Shown here: positions 44,801 through 51,258 of the stretch, piece by piece | How positions within the stretch are numbered: position 1 is the stretch's first letter | Layout: every line of letters starts with the position of its first letter | Source of the DNA: Ferroplasma sp. | GTDB lineage: Archaea > Thermoplasmatota > Thermoplasmata > Thermoplasmatales > Thermoplasmataceae | Reading direction: 5' to 3' | Assembly: GCF_031200575.1 (NCBI RefSeq) | Contig: NZ_CP133597.1 | Location: 1,550,001 to 1,614,000 of the forward strand | Length of the DNA stretch: 64,000 bases | Made by a program: the position numbers and the translations under genes | The notes under the pieces: generated by a model | Database searches by the model: none | What the model saw: only the letters and a program-made list of their open reading frames with translations | Told to the model about the DNA's origin: nothing

Positions 44801-46246
44801 ATGACTTTTGACGATTTGAATGATTTCATAAAATACCAGGAGGGCAATAATGACATTATAAAGATAAACGAAGAGGTAGACCCGAACCTAGAGCTTACAT
44901 ACATACTCAGTGAGGAGGAAAGGATAGGCAGGAAAAAAACCATACTATTCAACAATGTTAAAGGTTCAAAGATGCCTGTTTTAGGCAATATATTTTCATC
45001 CGAAAAGAAGATAGAGGCAATACTGGGTGATACTCCATACAATATAGGCCTTAAACTGAAAAATATAGTCAGGATACCGGACGACACGGAGTCAATGATA
45101 TCAAGGGGGCTTGAAATGCTAAAGGAAATGAGCGGCATAAAGCCCAAGGTATATAACAGGAAAGGATCGGAGTTTGAGGTGGTTGACCCACGCCTAACTG
45201 AGTATCCAATAACAAAAAACTGGCCAAAGGATGGAGGACGTTACATAACAATGCCCGTTGTGATAACAAAGGACCCGGACACCGGGACAAGAAACGTCGG
45301 AACATACAGAATGCAGGTCTATGATGATGAAACTGCCGGCATGCACTGGCATATACACAAGGGTGGGGCAGAACACATGGACAGGTATAAACAGGAGGGA
45401 AAAATAATGGATGTTGCAGTTGCCATAGGAGTCGACCCTTTAACGTTCTTCTCATCCATAGCACCGCTTCCAAATGGCATAGATGAATTTTCATTCAGGG
45501 GCATACTGGCAAAAAAACATTTAGAGCTTATAAAGGGGGAAACAGTAAATCTCGAGTACCCTAGAAGCTCACAGATAGTCCTGGAAGGTTACATAGATCC
45601 CAGTGAGACAAGGGTAGAAGGCCCATTCGGCGATCATACGGGATATTACTCACTGGAAGAGGAGTTTCCGGTATTCCATATCAAAAAAATTGTACAGAGG
45701 CTTAATCCAATTTATTCCACAACAATAGTTGGAAAATTATGGCATGAGGATGTAAAAATAGGCAAGGCAATAGAAAGAATGTTTTTGCCACTTATACAGA
45801 TACAGATACCGGAAATTGTGGATATGAATATACCTGAAGAAACCGTCGTAAGCAACATGATAGTTGTATCTATAAGGAAAAGATATCCAGGCCAGGCAAA
45901 AAAGGTTATGTTTGCCATATGGGGAACAGGGCAGATGATGTTCACTAAAATAGTTGTTGTCGTTGATGATGATGTGGATGTACATGATATGAAGCAGGTC
46001 ATGTGGGCAATGACCACAAGGATAGACCCTGTAAACGATGTTTTTATGGTTCCTAATACACCCACGGATTCGCTTGACCATCCAGCAAGGCTCTTCAATC
46101 TGGGATCAAAAATGGGCATTGATGCAACCAGAAAATCCCCTGCAGAAAATTATAATAGGCCCTGGCCGGATACCCTATCAATGTCATCCGATGTTGAAAA
46201 AAAGGCAGATGAGTTAATCAAAAAATTGGAACAGTCACAGAACTAG
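44801..46246 (+). CDS. UbiD-family decarboxylase
   Basis: A 481-residue prenylated-FMN-dependent decarboxylase. GGRYITMPVVITKDPDTGTR (near residue 147), MQVYDDETAGMHWHIHKGGA and VEGPFGDHTGYYSLEEEFPV (near 271) are family signatures, including the acidic residues that bind metal and flavin. It may act in the archaeal modified mevalonate route (decarboxylating anhydromevalonate phosphate) or in quinone synthesis. No UbiX is in the window. The ATG at 44801 lies 24 bases after TTATATTTA; an in-frame TTG two codons upstream is less likely. Confidence 0.88.
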   Translation: MTFDDLNDFIKYQEGNNDIIKINEEVDPNLELTYILSEEERIGRKKTILFNNVKGSKMPVLGNIFSSEKKIEAILGDTPYNIGLKLKNIVRIPDDTESMISRGLEMLKEMSGIKPKVYNRKGSEFEVVDPRLTEYPITKNWPKDGGRYITMPVVITKDPDTGTRNVGTYRMQVYDDETAGMHWHIHKGGAEHMDRYKQEGKIMDVAVAIGVDPLTFFSSIAPLPNGIDEFSFRGILAKKHLELIKGETVNLEYPRSSQIVLEGYIDPSETRVEGPFGDHTGYYSLEEEFPVFHIKKIVQRLNPIYSTTIVGKLWHEDVKIGKAIERMFLPLIQIQIPEIVDMNIPEETVVSNMIVVSIRKRYPGQAKKVMFAIWGTGQMMFTKIVVVVDDDVDVHDMKQVMWAMTTRIDPVNDVFMVPNTPTDSLDHPARLFNLGSKMGIDATRKSPAENYNRPWPDTLSMSSDVEKKADELIKKLEQSQN

Positions 46247-46836
46247 GAGGAAAGTTTTGTAAAGCTCAGGGCAATGAATTCCCCTGATGTGTCTACTTTC
46301 TTTTCATAACCATCAAAATGGAGGGATTCAGCATATTTCTTTGAGATAGAATGTTTTTTATGCAGGGACACAGGTGACTTATAATTATCTTCCATGAATT
46401 CTATGATAAGGAAAGTCCCATTATCAGAAAGCTTTGAGAGTATATATGAAATACTGCTATCCCTGTTTTCCCAGTGATGGAATGACAGTGTTGTAAATAT
46501 GAGGTCGAATTTTCTATCAAATGGTATTTCCCTGCTGCTTCCAAGTTTGCATGTAGCCTTTATGCCAGCCTTCCCAAAATTTTTATTCTCCACCCTCACC
46601 ATATATTCTGAGGGATCAACCGTGTAGAATTCTGCATGGGGGAATTGCTTTGCCACCATTACAGATAATCTGCCTGGCCCGGCACCTATATCAAGTATAG
46701 ATAATGGGGACATGTTTTTTACCTCCTCAATAGTAAAATTGTAAAGCTTTTTGAGCATGCGCCATGCAAAAACGTCATAAAATGATGTTGTAAAGTATCC
46801 GAATTTTTCCTCACCATCAGCATAATAATCTTTCAT
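46243..46836 (-). CDS. SAM-dependent methyltransferase
   Basis: A 197-residue class I methyltransferase. ILDIGAGPGRLSVMVA (near residue 46) is motif I, FYTVDPSEYMVR contains the acidic ribose-binding Asp, and FDLIFTTLSFHHWEN is motif IV. The C-terminus is short. Substrate unknown; the type resembles ubiquinone/menaquinone or small-molecule methylases. It converges with the UbiD gene, overlapping by four bases. The possible link to quinone synthesis with UbiD is speculative. Confidence 0.85.
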   Translation of the reverse strand: MKDYYADGEEKFGYFTTSFYDVFAWRMLKKLYNFTIEEVKNMSPLSILDIGAGPGRLSVMVAKQFPHAEFYTVDPSEYMVRVENKNFGKAGIKATCKLGSSREIPFDRKFDLIFTTLSFHHWENRDSSISYILSKLSDNGTFLIIEFMEDNYKSPVSLHKKHSISKKYAESLHFDGYEKKVDTSGEFIALSFTKLSS

Positions 46837-46933
46837 ATCTTACAATATTAAATATTGGTTATAAATATGTCTATAATATATTATTGAAAAGTTACAGATG
46901 GTTATGGATAGTTTAAACTTATACACATCTAAA

Positions 46934-46977
46934 GAGATATATATAATGAATAATTTATATAAATATATAAAGGAGGT
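46934..46977 (+). promoter_or_regulatory. Promoter and strong Shine-Dalgarno of the peptide operon
   Basis: GATATATATAATG (from 46936) is a TATA-like element. AGGAGGT (46971-46977) lies seven bases ahead of the ATG at 46985. Most genes here look leaderless; a perfect Shine-Dalgarno for a first gene is unusual and marks a highly translated transcript with a 5' leader. Confidence 0.55.
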
Positions 46978-46984
46978 AATCTAA

Positions 46985-47293
46985 ATGCCTGGAAGAATAT
47001 GGACCGGTGAAGATAAGTATAATACTATCATGGAATCATTCCAGAATTCTAATATTACCATAGCAGAGATAGGTGTTTCTGAAGGGAACTGGTACAACCC
47101 TTGGAATATAGGAGCCTATGCTGAAATTGGGGCGTATTCAAATCGGGCGTATAATTTCAATGGAAAATTAGTATATTCAGGACCGCCATTGTATTTTCCA
47201 TTTTTAACGTCTGAATCCAAATCAAGCCCAGAATTTGCCATTAGCTTGGTGCTGCATCAATCTGTATGGCCTTCTGTGTCTCCGCCTTGGTGA
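46985..47293 (+). CDS. Trp/Tyr/Pro-rich peptide, first gene of a small-peptide operon
   Basis: A 102-residue protein without hydrophobic leader. After MPGRIWTGEDKYNTIMESFQ comes a Gly-, Trp-, Tyr- and Asn-rich part (GNWYNPWNIGAYAEIGAYSN) and a Pro/Ser/Trp-rich tail ending SVWPSVSPPW. No family recognised and only low-complexity structure predicted. It has the best ribosome-binding site in the window and is followed within four bases by two small membrane-protein genes. The arrangement is that of a peptide with transport or immunity partners, but its activity is unknown. Confidence 0.55.
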   Translation: MPGRIWTGEDKYNTIMESFQNSNITIAEIGVSEGNWYNPWNIGAYAEIGAYSNRAYNFNGKLVYSGPPLYFPFLTSESKSSPEFAISLVLHQSVWPSVSPPW

Positions 47294-47297
47294 TAAA

Positions 47298-47519
47298 ATG
47301 ATACAGGAAAATTTAAAAAGACGCAAACAAATAAATGTATACATGGCTGCACTATCGGCCGCCTTGATTTTTGTTATAGGTTTACTTTTTTATTGGATAT
47401 CTGAATATGGCGCCTTACTGGAAAAAAGTGGGGCATTTTTTAACTTAATTACAGTAATTATACCAGGTATTATTATTGAATATGGATTTATAGATGCATT
47501 TTTTATCTATTATCCATGA
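47298..47519 (+). CDS. Small two-helix membrane protein (peptide operon, gene 2)
   Basis: A 73-residue protein: basic head MIQENLKRRKQ, then two hydrophobic segments (about residues 16-34 and 46-70). It begins four bases after the peptide stop. A longer frame reaches upstream inside the peptide gene, but the ATG at 47298, in a GATAAAATG context right after the stop, is the natural start. No family recognised. Possibly an immunity or export helper for the preceding peptide (inference). Confidence 0.55.
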   Translation: MIQENLKRRKQINVYMAALSAALIFVIGLLFYWISEYGALLEKSGAFFNLITVIIPGIIIEYGFIDAFFIYYP

Positions 47520-47713
47520 GGGAGACGTATAGTGGAAGAAAAATACAAAATATACTATATCTGTTGATACTTCTTATTATCCTAAGCTTTTTAGTCCCTG
47601 TTTTAACAGATCAGCACATGAAGATTTATTACATTATTCCTGCCGTAATTTCAATATTCCTCCCGATAAGTATGCTTTATAATATCAAGCATGGAAATGT
47701 AAAGAAAAACTAA
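47516..47713 (+). CDS. Small two-helix membrane protein (peptide operon, gene 3)
   Basis: A 65-residue protein with a basic head (MRETYSGRKIQN), two hydrophobic segments (about residues 12-30 and 38-55) and a basic tail (NIKHGNVKKN). It overlaps the preceding gene by four bases (ATGA), so the two are translationally coupled and might form one complex. No family recognised. Size and topology recall the partner proteins of the cassettes at 5-7 kb, without clear sequence similarity. Confidence 0.55.
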   Translation: MRETYSGRKIQNILYLLILLIILSFLVPVLTDQHMKIYYIIPAVISIFLPISMLYNIKHGNVKKN

Positions 47714-47737
47714 ATTATATATTAACCATTAAAGTCT

Positions 47738-48241
47738 GTGGATGCAATAATAATGGCTGGCGGAAAGGGAAGCAGAATGGGAAATGTTAAAAAAATGCTT
47801 CTGAATATTAACGGCATGCCAGTGTTATATGGAATTATTGCCTCATTGAAGGATGCTGGTTTTAAAATAAATATTTGTATCACAAAAAATACAGAATTTC
47901 TATCAGATATAAAGGGAACTAATATAATAGTTGGCACTGGAAACTACGCTGATGATCTTAGGTATTCACTGGGCTTATGTTCTGTCCCTGCACTTATTCT
48001 TCCAGCAGATGTTATATTTTCAAAAAATCTCTTAAACATTTTCATTGGATTATCAGATAATGTCAGAACTGACATAGCAACCTTGAAGGTAAACGGTGAA
48101 CTCTCTGGAATATCAATTTTCTTTAAAAGGCCAGAGGATACGGAGCTATCGTATACTAACATAGAAATAGAGGATAATAGTTTCTTCAATCTTAATTATC
48201 CGAATGATTATATAAGGGCACGGCAATATTTCAAACAATAG
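47738..48241 (+). CDS. CobY/MobA-type nucleotidyltransferase
   Basis: A 167-residue nucleotidyltransferase fold. DAIIMAGGKGSRMGNVKK (from residue 2) is the NTP-binding loop, ALILPADVIF (near 88-97) the metal-binding Asp region, and YPNDYIRARQYF the end. The archaeal CobY type makes adenosylcobinamide-GDP for cobamides; MobA proteins are related, but a MobA is encoded at 59445-59996, so CobY is favoured. The start is GTG at 47738, about 22 bases after TTATATATT, a leaderless arrangement. Confidence 0.7.
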   Translation: MDAIIMAGGKGSRMGNVKKMLLNINGMPVLYGIIASLKDAGFKINICITKNTEFLSDIKGTNIIVGTGNYADDLRYSLGLCSVPALILPADVIFSKNLLNIFIGLSDNVRTDIATLKVNGELSGISIFFKRPEDTELSYTNIEIEDNSFFNLNYPNDYIRARQYFKQ

Positions 48242-48274
48242 CAAAATTTTTTTAACATGTCTACATTGCTGTTA

Positions 48275-48578
48275 TACTGGACTAGACCGGGGAGCTAGGC
48301 CCTCCCTGTGACCCGTGCCGAAATGCGGGGGCGACTGCCTGGCAAGGGCAACCAGGCCTTTGGCAGTCTCCATGGAATCGTAGAGTCTCTGTCCTTTTGG
48401 ATCGGGGGTTTGCATGTATAACTTCAAAGGAAGATATGCATGCAATTTACCGGGAAAACCCCGCCAGGCCCGGAAGGGAACAACGGTATCCTGGACCATC
48501 GATGCTGAGAGGGTGCGGGGAGGAGAGGAAGTGGAGGACGCTACCAAAACACCTGGACTGAACCAGGCGTGTCCAGTA
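48275..48578 (+). ncRNA. 7S SRP RNA
   Basis: About 304 nt of unusually GC-rich sequence in AT-rich surroundings. The ends pair (TACTGGAC with GTCCAGTA), as in archaeal SRP RNA helix 1/5. The conserved helix 8 region, CCAGGCCCGGAAGGGA followed by ACAACGG near 48462-48487, contains the GGAA tetraloop and asymmetric loop bound by SRP54. A T-rich TATA-like element (TTTTTTTAAC) is about 25 bases upstream. It scaffolds SRP19 and SRP54 for co-translational targeting. Confidence 0.93.
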
Positions 48579-48589
48579 TTATGATTATT

Positions 48590-49744
48590 ATGTACAAGAT
48601 TATCCAGGATCCTGTAAACGGACCGATAAAAATAGAGGGGATATTCAACGAAATAGTTGATTCAAAGTATTTTCAGAGGTTACGGTATATAAAGCAGCTA
48701 GGTTTATGCAATACCGTATTTCCCGGGGCAAATCACACAAGATTTGAACATTCCCTCGGATCCATGTTTCTTGCTAAAGAACTTATGGAAGCTCTGGGAA
48801 TTGAAAGCAATATTCCAGTCCTTGCTGCTTTGCTCCACGATATAGGGCATATGCCATTCAGCCATGGAATAGAAGAGGAGTTTCACAGCCTTTACGGGGT
48901 GGTTCATGAAGATATCACAGAGAAAATCATTACAGGATCAGCACAGTATGATGATAGCGATATACCTGATATATTGAAAAAATACGGATATGATCCGAAA
49001 GATATAGCAGATGTTGCTACAGGCACATCAAAAAACTACCCGCTGTTTTCTGAAATGGTCAGCGGACCCATAGATGTGGATGAAATAGATTACCTAAGAA
49101 GGGATGCACTCTTCTGTGGCGTAACAATGGGACAGATCGATTACAAGAGATTATTCAATACCGTAATGGTGGATGATAATAAGCTGGTGGGGGTTGAAAA
49201 ATCTATACCAACAATTGAATCCATTATAATAACCAGAATCCTGATGTTCAATACTGTCTATTTCCATAAAACGTGCAGAATAGCACAGAAAATGCTAGGA
49301 TATGCATATATTGATATGGAAGACAGAAGCAGGGAGGATATAAAGCTAAATGATTTTGAATTTATGGAGAAAATCAGGGTCGGGAATTCCTCATATATGT
49401 TAAAACGCATCATGAACCGTGAACTGTTTAAGGTTTCTTATAGGGCAAGTTACACCAAAGAAAAAGTGGAATGCGTTAAGGAGGCTCTGAAAACGTTCAA
49501 TCCTCATGACTATATATTAGATATAGTGCCACCTCTTTATTTTTCAGGCAAGGGCAGAATAAAGAATTATGCTACAGTATACTTTGGTGGCAGAAAACAG
49601 GATATCACTGATGTTTCCTCTATGGCAATGGCACTTTCAGGTGAAATGGAAAACAGGCAGATTATTGTATCGTGTACTGAAAATATATATATCAAAGTAA
49701 GGAGCATTCTTAATGAGTTTAACCTGGAAAACAGAAATGGATAG
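48590..49744 (+). CDS. HD-domain phosphohydrolase
   Basis: A 384-residue protein from the ATG at 48590 (MYKIIQDPVNGPIKIEG). HTRFEHSLGSMFLAKEL, then LLHDIGHMPFSHGIEEEF, supply the metal-binding His and HD pair, and DVDEIDYLRRDALFCG is the conserved following block. The family includes SAMHD1-like dNTP triphosphohydrolases. ATG 48581 is possible too. The start lies only 12 bases after the SRP RNA, so its promoter is inside the RNA gene or it is read through from it. Confidence 0.87.
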   Translation: MYKIIQDPVNGPIKIEGIFNEIVDSKYFQRLRYIKQLGLCNTVFPGANHTRFEHSLGSMFLAKELMEALGIESNIPVLAALLHDIGHMPFSHGIEEEFHSLYGVVHEDITEKIITGSAQYDDSDIPDILKKYGYDPKDIADVATGTSKNYPLFSEMVSGPIDVDEIDYLRRDALFCGVTMGQIDYKRLFNTVMVDDNKLVGVEKSIPTIESIIITRILMFNTVYFHKTCRIAQKMLGYAYIDMEDRSREDIKLNDFEFMEKIRVGNSSYMLKRIMNRELFKVSYRASYTKEKVECVKEALKTFNPHDYILDIVPPLYFSGKGRIKNYATVYFGGRKQDITDVSSMAMALSGEMENRQIIVSCTENIYIKVRSILNEFNLENRNG

Positions 49745-49859
49745 GATAAACGGTAATTATGAAAGACATAGAAGATGGCTTCCCTTAGTTAGGGTATGGG
49801 GCTTACCGCTTTCCGGTCAAAAAACTATAATTTATTAACACATAGTTTATAACATATAA

Positions 49860-50462
49860 ATGCCTGCCAACCTAATAGAAATTATACTAACCGCTGAAAA
49901 ACCATCATGTGAGGTTCTTAAGAAGCTCTCAACAGTTAACGTTAGTGCCAGAATATTCCAGATCAATCCCGGAACAGAGGATACAAACCATCTTCTGGGA
50001 ATTGAGAATTACTCTAAAAACCGGGAAATTCTCAAGGATGATAATATAACAGTGTACAAAAATCAGAGGGATAAAACATGGATGGAAACAAAAAGCTGTG
50101 AAATATGCAGAGCATCAGCGATCTCCAGAGCCATGATAATATCAGTAAAAATTTTTGAGAACCAGAAAGTACAGTATAAGATTCTTTTAAAAGATAAGAA
50201 TTCATTAAAGAATTTGCAGGAGAGCATTACCGGTATAAAATATGGGTATTATGAAGTTGATGACCATTTGCCGGGGGAATTAACATTGAGGCAGAAAGAA
50301 ATATTGTACACGGCGTATTCAATGGGATATTTTGATTTTAACAGGAAGATAGACCTTGATGGAATAGCGAAGGAACTGGGAATAAGTAAAAAGTCTGTAC
50401 AGGCAACATTGAGGCGTGGCATAGAAAAGATAATAGAGGAATACATTTTTAATAATCTATAA
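49860..50462 (+). CDS. HTH_10 (bacterio-opsin activator-like) regulator
   Basis: A 200-residue protein. Residues 1-135 form an uncharacterised sensor-like alpha/beta region with Cys pair CEICRA. Residues 140-200 carry the Bat-type helix-turn-helix: LTLRQKEILYTAYSMGYFDF, IAKELGISKKSVQATLRRGI. This archaeal family controls diverse genes; targets here are unknown. The ATG follows TTTATAACATAT, consistent with a leaderless start. Confidence 0.83.
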   Translation: MPANLIEIILTAEKPSCEVLKKLSTVNVSARIFQINPGTEDTNHLLGIENYSKNREILKDDNITVYKNQRDKTWMETKSCEICRASAISRAMIISVKIFENQKVQYKILLKDKNSLKNLQESITGIKYGYYEVDDHLPGELTLRQKEILYTAYSMGYFDFNRKIDLDGIAKELGISKKSVQATLRRGIEKIIEEYIFNNL

Positions 50463-50524
50463 ATGCATTACACATGTGATATGCCTATTTTTAATATTAA
50501 GGAATAATAAGTGATGTGATAGAA

Positions 50525-50701
50525 ATGGGATACGAATTTAAATGCAAGGATATAGGGATGGATTGTGGATTTGACGTAAAGGCTGACTCTGTGGACCAGT
50601 TAATACCGGTAATACAGGCACATGCAAAGAATGCACATGGAATAAACGAAATAACCCCCGAACTGTTTGAGAAGGTTAAATCCGCAATAAAAGAATATTA
50701 A
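50525..50701 (+). CDS. DUF1059 family small protein
   Basis: A 58-residue protein: MGYEFKCKDIGMDCGFDVKA, then LIPVIQAHAKNAHGINEITP and a helical end. The spaced Cys pair and His residues (CKDIGMDCGF, HAKNAH) match DUF1059, a small predicted metal-binding family of unknown role. The ATG at 50525 is preferred; a GTG three codons earlier is in frame. No neighbour suggests a partner. Confidence 0.8.
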   Translation: MGYEFKCKDIGMDCGFDVKADSVDQLIPVIQAHAKNAHGINEITPELFEKVKSAIKEY

Positions 50702-51060
50702 ATAATTTTTTTATTTTTTAAATTACAGTGTAATTCATTATCACGTTAGATAACTATTATTCAACTAAAATTATTAAATTTTTATATTTATTGTTTCAAT
50801 ATATAATAGTATTTTCAGCTACTATATGAGGATTAATTCCATCAATTGATATTATATGTTATTCTGTTGCTTATAAATGATGATTTCTCTCTTTCTATTT
50901 ACTATTAATACTGCAGATCGATGTTATATTGCTTAAGATTAATATAAAAATCTCTTTATAAGGATAATAAGCCCATATGAGGATTATCTCATATTTTTTC
51001 AATAAGTTTAGTTCTTAAATTTTTGACAGGAATATTCAACATTCAAAATCTTTATATTTA
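50702..51060. other. AT-rich intergenic region, no gene seen
   Basis: About 360 bases of very AT-rich DNA. The 12-mer ATATGAGGATTA occurs twice (about 50825 and 50976), roughly 150 bases apart. ATGATGA near 50876 resembles a C box but no D box follows. I found no tRNA, no coding frame above 40 codons with sensible composition and no origin-like repeats. Confidence 0.5.
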
Positions 51061-51145
51061 TGCAGAGGACGGGATTTGAACCCGCGAACTCCTTCGAGAC
51101 TAGACCCTTAATCTAGCGCCTTTGTCCTAACTCGGTAACCTCTGC
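51061..51145 (-). tRNA. tRNA-Leu, class II; anticodon reads AAG in a standard loop
   Basis: An 85-nt class II tRNA. The acceptor GCAGAGG pairs with CCTCTGC, with discriminator A. There is a long variable arm (CTC-GAAG-GAG), and the T arm is GCGGG-TTCAAAT-CCCGT. The anticodon stem CTAGA/TCTAG encloses TTAAGGG, giving AAG (Leu, CTT codon). Class II form, A73 and A-G in the anticodon all support Leu. A34 is rare in archaea, where GAG normally reads CTT/CTC, so the anticodon should be checked. The D stem has one A-C mismatch at its first pair. Confidence 0.85.
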
Positions 51146-51258
51146 TCTTGTGTATCATTTTTACGTATATTAAGTTTAATCAAATAATTCATTAAAAAAT
51201 CTATTTGCAACCCATGAAAACCTTATAATTTATTAAACAGTACAACATTAGATTCTAA

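Noticed and set aside
45069-45494. 141-codon open frame on the minus strand, Cys/Pro/His-rich
   Set aside because: Antisense to the UbiD-family gene; odd composition results from reading conserved codons backwards.
48272-48547. 91-codon open frame on the minus strand
   Set aside because: Antisense to the SRP RNA; the GC-rich structured RNA creates an open frame by chance.
49737-49838. 33-codon frame MDRINGNYER... overlapping the end of the HD gene
   Set aside because: Start and overlap (ATGGATAG) are tempting, but it is too short to judge and has no domain or clear ribosome-binding site; left out as a gene.
50870-50960. Possible C/D-box sRNA (ATGATGA near 50876)
   Set aside because: No CTGA D box or D' box within a suitable distance and no flanking terminal pairing.
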